Below, one piece after another: positions 51,479-60,907 of a stretch of DNA of 64,000 nucleotides (positions within the stretch are counted from its first letter, which is position 1; each line of letters starts with the position of its first letter). The notes below the pieces were generated by a model. It searched no databases. It saw only the letters and a program-made list of their open reading frames with translations, and was not told where the DNA came from. The stretch covers positions 3,906,001-3,970,000 of the forward strand of contig NZ_CP029482.1 in assembly GCF_003151075.1 (NCBI RefSeq). Direction: 5' to 3'. The position numbers and the translations under genes are program-made. This DNA is from Pseudomonas sp. 31-12. Lineage in GTDB: Bacteria; Pseudomonadota; Gammaproteobacteria; Pseudomonadales; Pseudomonadaceae.

Positions 51479-52870
51479 ATGACTCCGCAGTACACCGCTC
51501 ATATTGCACATCGCCGAGGCCTGACGTTCTGGGGCCAGTGGTTGTGCGCGATGACACTCGCCATCTCGCTGCTGACGCTCCTGGTGTATTGGCGTGTCGG
51601 CAGTCTGACCAGCGAATACCGCATCCTGATGATTCTGACCGTGCTCGGTTCGGTGCCCATCTACAGCATGATGCAGGTCTACCACAAGCGACATGGCCTG
51701 GTGGTCGGGCTCGGCCGGTTACTGGCCGGCTGGTTGATCCTGCTGGCGGTGCTGGCGGCCATCGCGTTCATCACCCAGACCAGTGCGATTTACTCGCGCC
51801 AGGTCATCATGGTCTGGGCCGTGCTGGGCTTTTTTGTTCAGGCGGCGAGTTTCCTGCCCTTGCATTACTTCGCCCGGCTGCATTCGCGAATGATCTTCAA
51901 GGAACGTCGCTCGGTGATCATCGGCACCTGCCCGACCGCCCATGAACTCGCGAAAAAGCTCTCCCGGCCGAACCGTGCGCAGGTATTGGGGTTCATCGCC
52001 GCCGCCGATAACAGCGGCCCGGCACCGAGCATTCTGCCGTTGCTGGGTCACGTCGACGGGATCCGCGAGATCATCACCCGCCTCGACGTACGCCGCGTCT
52101 ACATCGTCCTGACGATGGCGCATGCCGCCACCATCGAAGCGCTCTACATCGACCTGCTGGACATGAACGTCGACGTGGTGTGGATCCCGGATTTCGGCAG
52201 CATGGTGCTGCTCAATCACTCGATCTCTGAAATCGAGCGAATGCCGGCGATCTACCTCAACGAGAGCCTGATCAGCTCGCACCCCGCCAGCCTGTTTTGC
52301 AAGGACCTGTTCGAACGCAGCCTGGCCGCCGTGGCCATTGTTGTCCTCAGTCCATTGCTCTTGATGGTGGCGATTGCCGTTAAGCTGACCTCCGCCGGTC
52401 CCGTGCTGTTCAAGCAAAATCGCCACGGCTGCAATGGCGAAGTGATCAAGGTCTGGAAATTTCGTTCGATGCGCCTCCACGACGATCGCGAAGTGCACCA
52501 GGCCACCCGTGACGATGAGCGCGTCACGCCGCTCGGACGCTTTCTGCGCCGCAGTTCCATCGACGAGTTACCGCAGCTGTTCAACGTGTTGTTCGGCCAA
52601 ATGGCCCTGGTCGGCCCCCGTCCGCATGCCGTCACACACAACATTTACTACACCGGCAAAGTCCGCGCCTACATGGCCCGTCACCGCCTCAAACCGGGGA
52701 TTACCGGGTTGGCCCAGATCACCGGGCATCGAGGCGAAACCGAAACGGTGGAAAAGATGCAGCTGCGCGTCGCCCAGGACCTCAACTACATCAACCAATG
52801 GTCGCTGTGGCTGGACATCAAGATCCTCATCAAGACGCCCTTCACCTTGTTCTCGAAAAACATCTATTGA
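51479..52870 (+). CDS. Undecaprenyl-phosphate glucose phosphotransferase (initiating enzyme)
   Basis: GAGGT lies before ATG 51479; 463 residues. Four N-terminal helices (to about 130), a nucleotide-fold-like middle, a further helix near 285-307 and a C-terminal sugar-transferase domain (V-L-F-K-Q-N-R-H-G, W-K-F-R-S-M-R, S-I-D-E-L-P-Q-L-F-N-V and V-G-P-R-P-H-A). The architecture is that of WcaJ/WbaP proteins that load glucose-1-P or galactose-1-P onto undecaprenyl phosphate to start the repeat unit. The 146 bases before it (51333-51478) hold nothing recognisable. Confidence 0.94.
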   Translation: MTPQYTAHIAHRRGLTFWGQWLCAMTLAISLLTLLVYWRVGSLTSEYRILMILTVLGSVPIYSMMQVYHKRHGLVVGLGRLLAGWLILLAVLAAIAFITQTSAIYSRQVIMVWAVLGFFVQAASFLPLHYFARLHSRMIFKERRSVIIGTCPTAHELAKKLSRPNRAQVLGFIAAADNSGPAPSILPLLGHVDGIREIITRLDVRRVYIVLTMAHAATIEALYIDLLDMNVDVVWIPDFGSMVLLNHSISEIERMPAIYLNESLISSHPASLFCKDLFERSLAAVAIVVLSPLLLMVAIAVKLTSAGPVLFKQNRHGCNGEVIKVWKFRSMRLHDDREVHQATRDDERVTPLGRFLRRSSIDELPQLFNVLFGQMALVGPRPHAVTHNIYYTGKVRAYMARHRLKPGITGLAQITGHRGETETVEKMQLRVAQDLNYINQWSLWLDIKILIKTPFTLFSKNIY

Positions 52871-52916
52871 CCCCTGCCCATCGTTGATCGCTGTCACGAC
52901 GACCCGAGGTTTGATC

Positions 52917-54257
52917 ATGAATGTGAGCGTATTCGGTATTGGTTACGTGGGACTTGTCCAAGGCGCCGCGCTGGCGGAAGTGGGCCACAACGTCCTCTGC
53001 GTGGATGTCGACGCCGACAAGGTGCAGGCACTGAAGGACGGCACGCTGCCGCTCTATGAGCCGGGGCTGAAAAGCCTGGTCCATAACAATTACCACAGTG
53101 GACGACTGCAGTTCGGCACCGACCTTGCCAGCGCTGTCCACCATGGCGATGTGCTGTTGATTGCGGTGGGCACACCGCCAGACGAAGACGGCTCGGCAGA
53201 CCTCAAACATGTACTGAGCGTTGCGCAAACCATCGCGCTGAACATGGACCGGCATCACATCATCGTCGATAAATCCACCGTCCCCGTCGGGACCGGCGAC
53301 CAGGTGCGGGCGCACATCGAGCAGGTGCTGGCCGACAACGGTCGCGGCGACCTGACCTTCGACGTGGTCTCCAACCCCGAATTTCTCAAGGAAGGTTGCG
53401 CGGTCGAAGACTGCATGCGCCCGGACCGGATCATCATCGGCACCGACAGCCCGCATGCCGAAGAGGTCATGCGGGAACTGTACGAACCGTTCAATCGCAA
53501 CCGCGAAAAGATCATCGTCATGGACCTGCGCAGCGCCGAGCTGACCAAGTACGCCGCCAACAGCATGTTGGCAACCAAGATCAGCTTCATGAACGAAATG
53601 GCCAGCCTCGCCGAAAAACTGGGTGCCGATATCGAAATGGTCAGGCATGGCATCGGCTCCGATCCGCGCATCGGTTACCAATTCATCTATCCGGGTGTGG
53701 GCTACGGCGGTTCTTGTTTCCCCAAGGACGTCAAGGCGCTGATACACGCCGCCGCCAGCGTCGACATCGACGCTCGGTTACTCAAGGCCGTCGAGTCGCG
53801 CAACGACGAACAGAAAGCCAGCCTGTACACGAAGATTTTCAATCACTTCGACGGCGCACTCCGCGGCAAGACCTTTGCCCTGTGGGGCTTGAGCTTCAAA
53901 CCCAACACCGACGACATGCGTGAAGCCCCCAGCCGGGTGTTGATGGAAGCCTTGTGGCGCGTCGGCGCCAGCGTCCAGGCGTTCGACCCCAAAGCCATGG
54001 AAGAGGCCCAGCGCATATATGGCTCGCGCGATGACTTGACGCTGGCGGGCACCAAGGAAGCGGCGCTGAAAAATGCCGACGCCTTGATCATCGTCACCGA
54101 GTGGCAATCGTTTCGCGCGCCTGACTTCGACCTGCTCGGCCGGCAGCTCAAGCAACCGCTGATTTTTGACGGACGCAACTTGTTCGATCCGCAGCGGTTG
54201 AGCAAACGCGGCTTTACCTACGTCTCCGTGGGTCGCCAGACCTGCCCGGTCATCTGA
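52917..54257 (+). CDS. ugd: UDP-glucose 6-dehydrogenase
   Basis: The 446-residue product begins M-N-V-S-V-F-G-I-G-Y-V-G and has the T-P-P-D-E-D-G-S-A-D loop, E-F-L-K-E-G, and catalytic Cys267 in G-G-S-C-F-P-K-D. It oxidises UDP-glucose to UDP-glucuronate. The close relative GDP-mannose dehydrogenase is possible (both have this motif set), since S-V-F-G-x-G-Y-V-G is common in AlgD too; the adjoining UDP-glucuronate epimerase favours UDP-glucose. Confidence 0.85.
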   Translation: MNVSVFGIGYVGLVQGAALAEVGHNVLCVDVDADKVQALKDGTLPLYEPGLKSLVHNNYHSGRLQFGTDLASAVHHGDVLLIAVGTPPDEDGSADLKHVLSVAQTIALNMDRHHIIVDKSTVPVGTGDQVRAHIEQVLADNGRGDLTFDVVSNPEFLKEGCAVEDCMRPDRIIIGTDSPHAEEVMRELYEPFNRNREKIIVMDLRSAELTKYAANSMLATKISFMNEMASLAEKLGADIEMVRHGIGSDPRIGYQFIYPGVGYGGSCFPKDVKALIHAAASVDIDARLLKAVESRNDEQKASLYTKIFNHFDGALRGKTFALWGLSFKPNTDDMREAPSRVLMEALWRVGASVQAFDPKAMEEAQRIYGSRDDLTLAGTKEAALKNADALIIVTEWQSFRAPDFDLLGRQLKQPLIFDGRNLFDPQRLSKRGFTYVSVGRQTCPVI

Positions 54258-54270
54258 AAGGAGTCGCGCC

Positions 54271-54975
54271 ATGATCAGGTTGCAGATAGTCAGGCATTAC
54301 TCACCGAAGTTACTCGACGCCAATCAGGCTTATTCCTTCATCAACTTTGCGTCTATCGGCTGCCTTTTCGAACAGGCCCCAGGCACCGTCGCCTACTTTT
54401 GCGACGGCATGCTGATGTCGACGTTCATGTCGCGCGTGACCGGACGTACGATCGGCCGGGTCAGCTTTGATTTCACGTCGATTGCCGACGCTGTGCTCAG
54501 CAGCGCCGAGCAACAGGGCAAGCGCGTGTATTTCGTCGGCGCCCGCCAGGCTGAACTGGATCTGTTTGTCGGCAAGATCAAGAGACTCTACCCCCGGCTG
54601 GCCATTGCCGGTTATCACAATGGCTACTTTGATGCGCCCCAGGCCCGGTGCATTCAGGCCGACATCTGCCGCAGCGAAGCCGACATCCTGATCGTCGGCC
54701 TGGGTGCCGGGCTGCAGGAGCAGTTCGAACAGGATGCGCTGCGCGCAGGTTTTCGCGGTGTTGCCTTCACCTGTGGCGGGTTCATACGCCAGGAAGCCAT
54801 GGCCACGCGGCCTTACTACCCGGCGGTGATCAATCACCTGCATATGCGCGCGTTTTATCGGATGTATCGCGAGCCCCATACGATCAAACGCTACCTCATC
54901 GACTACCCCAGCAACTTTTTGCACCTGTTGACGATGATCGTTCAGCGCAAAGTCGCCATCAGCGTTGGGGAATGA
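54271..54975 (+). CDS. WecG/TagA/CpsF-family glycosyltransferase
   Basis: A 234-residue GT26-type transferase. Motifs: D-G-M-L-M-S near 45, R-V-Y-F-V-G-A near 86, the L-I-V-G-L-G-A-G-L-Q-E-Q-F region near 140 and C-G-G-F-I near 167. The family adds ManNAc, GlcNAc or glucuronic acid to a lipid-linked acceptor. Its end overlaps the next gene (ATGA), so translation is coupled. Confidence 0.9.
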   Translation: MIRLQIVRHYSPKLLDANQAYSFINFASIGCLFEQAPGTVAYFCDGMLMSTFMSRVTGRTIGRVSFDFTSIADAVLSSAEQQGKRVYFVGARQAELDLFVGKIKRLYPRLAIAGYHNGYFDAPQARCIQADICRSEADILIVGLGAGLQEQFEQDALRAGFRGVAFTCGGFIRQEAMATRPYYPAVINHLHMRAFYRMYREPHTIKRYLIDYPSNFLHLLTMIVQRKVAISVGE

Positions 54976-56054
54976 CCATGCACATCCTGTTCATTCTCAA
55001 GGACTTCAAAACGGGCGGCGGCATCGAGCGCGTCCAGCAGCGGTTGTCCGAGCAGTTTCTCAAGGACGGCCAGCGTGTGAGTTTTTTCATCATGAACGGT
55101 GACACGCCGGACACTGTAGGTGCGCTAACGCTGGGTAGCGGCAGCGGCCTCTTCGGCCTGCTCAAGTCCGTTGTGCTGTTGCGCCGGCTCATTCGCCGCG
55201 AGGGCGTTACCCACCTGATTTCCGCCAAGGAGCAGGCCAATCTCTGCACCTGGTTCGCCACCCTGGGCCGTCCTTGCAAAGTCATCTATAGCCGTCACGC
55301 GGCACTGGATTGCACGGAACAGAAAACCGGCCGTTCAAGCCTGCGCCTGCTCTATTCGTTGTACCTCTGCGGCAGCGGCAAAGTGGTCACGGTCTCCACA
55401 GCCTTGCGCCAGTCCCTCATCGACTGGATGCCCTGGGGTCGGCAACGGATCCGCTATTGCCCCAACGCCGTCGTCACCGAACAACTGCTTCACGCCGCAC
55501 AAGCGCCGCTGCCCGCCGATTTGCCCCGCGACTATTGGTTGAGCCTGGGCCGACTGGTGGAACCTAAAGGGTTTCATCTGTTGCTGGAGGCCTATGCCCT
55601 GGCGTTGCGCAGCGAAGCACTGCCGGATCTGGTGATCGTCGGTGACGGTCCCTTGCTCGACGCACTGACCACTCAGGCCAACCGACTGGGCATCACGCAC
55701 CGGGTGCATTTCACCGGTTTCCTGAGCAATCCCTATCCGCTGCTGAGGCACGCACGGCTGTTCATTCTGAGCTCGGTGCAGGAAGGCATGCCGACCGTCC
55801 TGATCGAGGCGCTCGCGCTGGGCACACCCGTGCTGGCATGCGACTGCGAGACCGGGCCCAGGGAACTGCTGGACAACGGTCGACTGGGTCAACTGGTTGC
55901 CGTGAACGATGCACCGGCGTTAGCGCGGGGAATGCTGCAAAGCCTGGCGGCACAGAACGGCGTTGCACCCAGCGCAAAAATGCTCAGTGACGCCATCCAT
56001 CCGTACACCAGCCAGTACGCCGCACAAGCGTATTACCAGGTATGGAACCAATGA
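54972..56054 (+). CDS. GT4-family glycosyltransferase (first)
   Basis: Starts at ATG 54972 in an ATGA overlap with the previous stop; 360 residues. The GT-B fold is visible from T-G-G-G-I-E-R-V near the start, L-G-R-L-V-E-P-K-G-F-H-L-L near 195 and S-S-V-Q-E-G-M-P-T-V-L-I-E-A-L-A (the E-x7-E donor motif). Retaining transferase for assembly of the repeat unit; sugar specificity unknown. Confidence 0.94.
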   Translation: MTMHILFILKDFKTGGGIERVQQRLSEQFLKDGQRVSFFIMNGDTPDTVGALTLGSGSGLFGLLKSVVLLRRLIRREGVTHLISAKEQANLCTWFATLGRPCKVIYSRHAALDCTEQKTGRSSLRLLYSLYLCGSGKVVTVSTALRQSLIDWMPWGRQRIRYCPNAVVTEQLLHAAQAPLPADLPRDYWLSLGRLVEPKGFHLLLEAYALALRSEALPDLVIVGDGPLLDALTTQANRLGITHRVHFTGFLSNPYPLLRHARLFILSSVQEGMPTVLIEALALGTPVLACDCETGPRELLDNGRLGQLVAVNDAPALARGMLQSLAAQNGVAPSAKMLSDAIHPYTSQYAAQAYYQVWNQ

Positions 56055-57163
56055 AAAAGTTGCTGATTATCTTGCATGACCTCAGCGCAGGCGGGGCTGA
56101 AAAAATGATGGCTCGCCTTGCCGGTGCCCTGGTGGACGCAGGCAATGACGTGACATTGCTGATGCTAACCGGCGGCGGTTTCCATGCGGTGAACCTCGAC
56201 CCGCGTGTCAAGAAAGTCGAATTGCAAAGCCAGCGCACCGCCCGTGCGGTGCCGGCCCTCGCGCGATTTCTGCGTGCCAATCGCTTCGACGCACAACTGG
56301 CGGCCCTCACTCACGTCAACGTGGTGGCCATCATCGCCGCCTCACTGTCAGGGACACTGGCACGGCTACACGTCAGCGAACGCAACACGTTTTCCCATGA
56401 CAAGCACGTCAACCCCGGCTTCATGGTGCGCCTGGCGTACCGGGTGGCACCGCTGTTGTACCGCCTCATCCCCAACCCTGTCATCTGCGTCTCGCGAGGC
56501 GTCGCCCAGGACCTGGTCGACACCACCCTTGCACGTCTCAAGGACGTGACCATTGCCGACAATCCAGTCCTCGATGACGACTTTCGCGACAGGCAACCGG
56601 GGCCGCCTAGCCACCGTTGGCTGCTGCAAAAGCCCAGCCCGGTGATTGTCGCCGTGGGGCGCCTCGTCCCGCAAAAAGGCTTTGATACCTTGATCGACGC
56701 CTTCGCGAGGTTGCCCGACGCCACCGTTCGCCTGATCATTTTTGGCGAAGGCGCGCTCCGGGCGCCGTTGCTTGAGCAGGCACGCACGCTGGGCGTGGCC
56801 GATCGATTCGACTTGCCAGGCTACACCCGCGATCCCCTGGCAGAAGTGGCCGCGGCCGACTGCTTTGTCCTGTCGTCACGTTTCGAGGGCAGTCCCAACG
56901 CGCTGGTCGAAGCCTTGTCCACTGGCACCCCGGTGGTGTCGACACGCTGCCCCCATGGCCCGCAAGACATTCTCATGGGTGGCCTCGTCGCGCCGCTGGT
57001 GGCCGTCGACGACCCAAGCGCGTTGGCGCAGGCGATCGCCCTGCAACTCTCGACACCGCCAGACCTGCAACGCCAGTCCCGCATCGAGGCCGCCGCGCGT
57101 TTCATGAATGCCAGCGCGGTAGAAACCTACCTCGCCGCGTTGCTCCGCAGGCCATCGCCATGA
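56051..57163 (+). CDS. GT4-family glycosyltransferase (second)
   Basis: Starts at ATG 56051, again as ATGA with the previous stop; 370 residues. Shows L-S-A-G-G-A-E-K-M near the start, G-R-L-V-P-Q-K-G-F-D-T-L-I and S-S-R-F-E-G-S-P-N-A-L-V-E-A-L. A second retaining GT-B transferase of the same repeat unit. It resembles but is not a close copy of the preceding one. Confidence 0.94.
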   Translation: MKKLLIILHDLSAGGAEKMMARLAGALVDAGNDVTLLMLTGGGFHAVNLDPRVKKVELQSQRTARAVPALARFLRANRFDAQLAALTHVNVVAIIAASLSGTLARLHVSERNTFSHDKHVNPGFMVRLAYRVAPLLYRLIPNPVICVSRGVAQDLVDTTLARLKDVTIADNPVLDDDFRDRQPGPPSHRWLLQKPSPVIVAVGRLVPQKGFDTLIDAFARLPDATVRLIIFGEGALRAPLLEQARTLGVADRFDLPGYTRDPLAEVAAADCFVLSSRFEGSPNALVEALSTGTPVVSTRCPHGPQDILMGGLVAPLVAVDDPSALAQAIALQLSTPPDLQRQSRIEAAARFMNASAVETYLAALLRRPSP

Positions 57164-58473
57164 GCACACTGGAAATCAGATATTCCACGCTACGCGACGC
57201 GTTCACGTTGTTCGGCGTGCTGTTCTACATCCAGGTGATTACGTTTGTCCTCAGCCTGGGTGGCGCCTCCAGCTTCGGCGACATCGATAAAGACCTCGAA
57301 GGCAACGTCGCCAACCAGATCTGCGGTCTCATCACCCTGCTGGTGCCCTTGTTCTTCTTCATCCGCAACAAGGTGTTCCTCAGCAAAACCTTTTACCGCA
57401 GCAACTTCTTTCTGCTGCTGTTCATGTTCTGTGTGATCGCTTCAATCGGCTGGTCCCACGACCCGATGCTGAGTTTCAAGCGGTTTATCGCGATGCTCAG
57501 CGTGGTGTTTTTTGCCGGTTTCATTGCCTACAACTACCCCCTTGAAAAAATCACCTTCATGCTCGGCTGTGCCATCGGCGTGGCGGCGTTGATCGGATTG
57601 ATGCTCGCCGTCGTCATGCCGGACGTCGCGTTCTTGTCCGGTGGGATTCGCGACGGCGCCTTCAAGGGGATTTTCGCCGAAAAGAACGCCGGGGCACGGC
57701 TCAACGCAATCGCCATCCTGCTGTTGCTGCCGATGATCCGCCAACGTAACCGCTGGGCCCTCTTCTGCTCGTTTTTTTCACTGATCGCCATCCTGCTCGC
57801 CCAGTCGGCGACCGGCGTGGCATTGATCATTTCCGGCACGCTGAGCTACTGGTATTTCCTCACCCTGATCCGCTTGCGCATGCACCGCTCGCAGTGGCTG
57901 TTCTTCGGTTGCACGCTGGTGTTCCTGCTGGTTTGCCTGTTGCTGTACAGCCACGTTGCGTGGCTGCTGGAGATCGCCGGTCGCGATCCGTCGCTCACTG
58001 ACCGCACGTTGATCTGGGAGCTGCTCGCGCCGTTTGTCGACCAACAATGGTTCAAGGGTTACGGCTTCGGTGCCTTCTGGGCCAGCCCCGATGCCAGTGT
58101 CTTCATCAATCGCTGGGGCTACATCGGCAACGCCCACAGCGGCTACATGGAGACCCTGCTCAACGGCGGCGTTATCCAGTTGACGGCGCTGGCGTTGCTG
58201 CTGGGCGAAGCGCTGTTCAAACAATACCGCGCCGTAACGGCGAACCAGGCGGCCCGGTTCCGTGCCAGCGCCCTGGTCATCATCGGTTTGTTCGTCGTCA
58301 CCAATTATGTGGCGTACGTGATTCCCAACTATCGCTCCGCCGAGTTCCTGGTGTTCTGCACATTGGCCCTGTCATTTCGGCATCACCACGCGACATTCCC
58401 CGAGTTATCACCGACACCCCTGCGTCAGCGTCCGTCTGGCAGGGATTTAGCGCGCGATTCAGCCCAGGCGTGA
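57160..58473 (+). CDS. Wzy-like polysaccharide polymerase (O-antigen ligase family)
   Basis: A 437-residue protein, ATG overlapping the previous stop by four bases. About eleven hydrophobic helices, a large periplasmic loop near 265-330 with D-R-T-L-I-W-E and N-A-H-S-G-Y-M-E-T-L-L-N-G-G, a pattern seen in ligase/polymerase WaaL/Wzy proteins. In this context it is the polymerase that joins lipid-linked repeats in the periplasm. Confidence 0.9.
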   Translation: MSTLEIRYSTLRDAFTLFGVLFYIQVITFVLSLGGASSFGDIDKDLEGNVANQICGLITLLVPLFFFIRNKVFLSKTFYRSNFFLLLFMFCVIASIGWSHDPMLSFKRFIAMLSVVFFAGFIAYNYPLEKITFMLGCAIGVAALIGLMLAVVMPDVAFLSGGIRDGAFKGIFAEKNAGARLNAIAILLLLPMIRQRNRWALFCSFFSLIAILLAQSATGVALIISGTLSYWYFLTLIRLRMHRSQWLFFGCTLVFLLVCLLLYSHVAWLLEIAGRDPSLTDRTLIWELLAPFVDQQWFKGYGFGAFWASPDASVFINRWGYIGNAHSGYMETLLNGGVIQLTALALLLGEALFKQYRAVTANQAARFRASALVIIGLFVVTNYVAYVIPNYRSAEFLVFCTLALSFRHHHATFPELSPTPLRQRPSGRDLARDSAQA

Positions 58474-58491
58474 CAAAAAGGAGAAACACCC

Positions 58492-59445
58492 GTGCCCAAC
58501 CAAGCCTCCCATTTACCTCATTCAGTGTGCGTCGTGATCCCGATGTACAACGGCGCCGACAGCATCGAGCAAACGCTGGCGTCCCTGGTCGAGCAGACCC
58601 GGCTGCCCGATCACGTCATCGTCGTCGACGATGGTTCCACCGATGACGGGCCACAACGGGTCAGGGACTTCGTGGCGCCGTACCGCCTGACGCTGTTGCA
58701 GCAGGCCAACGAAGGCCAGGCCAGTGCCCGCAACCACGGAATGCGACACAGTGAAGAAACGTTTGTGGCGCTGCTCGATGCCGATGATCAATTTCGTCCG
58801 CAAAAGCTCGAGCTGCAATTGGCGCTGTACGACGAACTCACTCGTCAGGGACGGCCGGTGGGGCTGATCGACTGCTACACCCAGGTCAATTACAGCGACG
58901 GCCGGCGGCAACTGGACAACCGGCGCAAGAGTGGTCGGCATTTCTACGATTTCATCCACGCCAACGTCCTCAATGGCGTATCCACCGCGCTGGTCAAGCG
59001 CGAGGTGATCATGCAGTACGGCGGCTTCGATGCCAGCCTGCGTTACTCCGAAGACCGCTTCATGTGGACCCGGATCGCCGAACACTGGGAGGTCCACACG
59101 GTGCCGCAGGTGCTGCTGGAGCGCACGGTCAACGGCGGCAACATGACCGCGCAACCGAAAAAATACTATGGGAACAAACTCAGGTTCATCGACGTGTACC
59201 TCGCCCGCTATGGCGAGCAGCTCAGCAAGCAGCAACGGATCGATTTCGTGCTGGGCAACCACACCGATTTTCTCAATGCCTTTTCCCGACGTGGCGAGCA
59301 TGCCGAAGTGATCGGCGTGTACCGGCGAATGCTGGAGTATTCCTGGCAAACGCTGATCTTCGCCAACGGCAAACCGACCTTGCGCTACCTCTATGCCTGC
59401 GCTCGAACCCTGCGCAAGGCAAGGGCCTCAACCACCGCCCATTGA
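58492..59445 (+). CDS. GT2-family glycosyltransferase
   Basis: AAGGAGA precedes a GTG start at 58492; 317 residues. GT-A fold: C-V-V-I-P-M-Y-N-G-A-D near 12, V-V-D-D-G-S-T-D-D-G near 43, L-L-D-A-D-D (DxD) near 95 and S-E-D-R-F-M-W near 185. An inverting transferase adding one sugar of the repeat unit. Confidence 0.94.
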   Translation: MPNQASHLPHSVCVVIPMYNGADSIEQTLASLVEQTRLPDHVIVVDDGSTDDGPQRVRDFVAPYRLTLLQQANEGQASARNHGMRHSEETFVALLDADDQFRPQKLELQLALYDELTRQGRPVGLIDCYTQVNYSDGRRQLDNRRKSGRHFYDFIHANVLNGVSTALVKREVIMQYGGFDASLRYSEDRFMWTRIAEHWEVHTVPQVLLERTVNGGNMTAQPKKYYGNKLRFIDVYLARYGEQLSKQQRIDFVLGNHTDFLNAFSRRGEHAEVIGVYRRMLEYSWQTLIFANGKPTLRYLYACARTLRKARASTTAH

Positions 59446-59458
59446 ACCGGTATTCGCC

Positions 59459-60877
59459 ATGGCCAATCACCGTCTGGTGACATTGATCTGGATCTTCACC
59501 GAGAAATTCGGCCTGATCTTCCTGTCGATGATTACCTTTGTCGCGTATGCCAGGCTGCTGTCGCCGGCAGAGTTGGGTGTGGGCACCGTCATCATTGCCA
59601 TCGTCGAGTTGATCGGCCTGGTGTATTCATCGGTTCTGGAAGACCCGCTGGTACGGCTCGAACGGCTGGAGGACAAACACATCGCCACGGCGTTCTGGGC
59701 GGCGGTACTCGTCAGCCTGGTGTCCATCGTCGTCATCTCGGGCGCAGCGATGCTGTACACGCCCGATCCGGTGTTGCAATGGATGACGGCGGCGGCCTCG
59801 GTGAAAATCCTGTTCACCATGATGGCGCGGGTCTATGTGGCGCAAATGCGCCGCAGCGGTAACTTCAAGATGCTGGCGTCACGCACCTTGCTGGGCAAGG
59901 TGTGTGGAGGTGTCGGCGGCATCGCTGTCGCGCTTTGGGGGTTCGGGGCCTGGGCGGTCGTTGCCCAGGCACTGATCATGGAGTTCGTCTCCATCATCGT
60001 ATTGATGCGCGCGGATCCGCGACGCATTGCCTTTCATATTGACGGCCCGTTTTTGCGCGAACTGTTGAAGGCCGGCACACCGGTGGCCGTCAACGCGCTG
60101 AGTTCGCAAGCGCTGCAACGCGGGGTCAACGTGGTTTTGGGCATGACGGCCGGCACCAACGCGGTGGGCATGTTCAACATGGCGATGCGCATCATCGATC
60201 TGCCGCGCACGGCGATCTACCACGGTCTGATCAGTTATGCGCTGCCGGTGTTTGCCCGGCGTAGCGCCGATCCATCACGGTTGCGCGCGATCATCAGCGA
60301 TTCGACCGCCGTCAGCGGCTTCCTGCTGACGCCCCTGTTCATCGGCATCGCACTCACCGCGCACGACGTGATCCTGTTGATCTTCGGTGCCAAATGGACC
60401 GAGGCCATTCCCCTGCTGCAAGTGCTGGCGTGCACTGCTGCCATCGGCAATACCGCCATGTACGCCACGACCGCACTGGTCGCCGTCAATCGCAGCCACC
60501 TGACCATCAAGGCCGAAGTGGCAACCACGGTACTGGCTCTGGCGCTGGTTTACAGCTTCGGCAGTCTGTATGGCGGCATGGCGGCCGCCCTCGCTCTGCT
60601 GGCGAGGATGCTGATCATCACGCCGCTGCAAATCCGCGGACTCAACACGGCCATCGGTTATGGCTGGCACCGATTCTTCGACGCCAATTACCGCAGCATG
60701 ATCGCCTCGCTCGTCATGGCCGCAACCGTCCTGATGGTGGCTCCCCGAATGGGCTTTGAAGGCTATCTGAACCTGATTTGCACCATCGGTATTGGCGCCC
60801 TGAGCTATGCCGTGGCGTACAGCGTATTGCACCCACGCTGGCCGCAAGAATTCAAAACGGTATTCACCGCCCGCTGA
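59459..60877 (+). CDS. Wzx-type flippase (polysaccharide transporter)
   Basis: Start at 59459 is set by N-H-R-L-V-T-L-I-W-I-F and coupling to the previous stop, 13 bases before; a longer frame reads into the GT2 gene. 472 residues, about twelve to fourteen helices, with MATE/MOP-type repeats. It flips the undecaprenyl-linked repeat to the periplasm. The pair of this and the Wzy-like gene defines a Wzx/Wzy pathway. Confidence 0.92.
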   Translation: MANHRLVTLIWIFTEKFGLIFLSMITFVAYARLLSPAELGVGTVIIAIVELIGLVYSSVLEDPLVRLERLEDKHIATAFWAAVLVSLVSIVVISGAAMLYTPDPVLQWMTAAASVKILFTMMARVYVAQMRRSGNFKMLASRTLLGKVCGGVGGIAVALWGFGAWAVVAQALIMEFVSIIVLMRADPRRIAFHIDGPFLRELLKAGTPVAVNALSSQALQRGVNVVLGMTAGTNAVGMFNMAMRIIDLPRTAIYHGLISYALPVFARRSADPSRLRAIISDSTAVSGFLLTPLFIGIALTAHDVILLIFGAKWTEAIPLLQVLACTAAIGNTAMYATTALVAVNRSHLTIKAEVATTVLALALVYSFGSLYGGMAAALALLARMLIITPLQIRGLNTAIGYGWHRFFDANYRSMIASLVMAATVLMVAPRMGFEGYLNLICTIGIGALSYAVAYSVLHPRWPQEFKTVFTAR

Positions 60878-60907
60878 ATTCCCCCCCTGAGACAGGAACA
60901 CCTCACC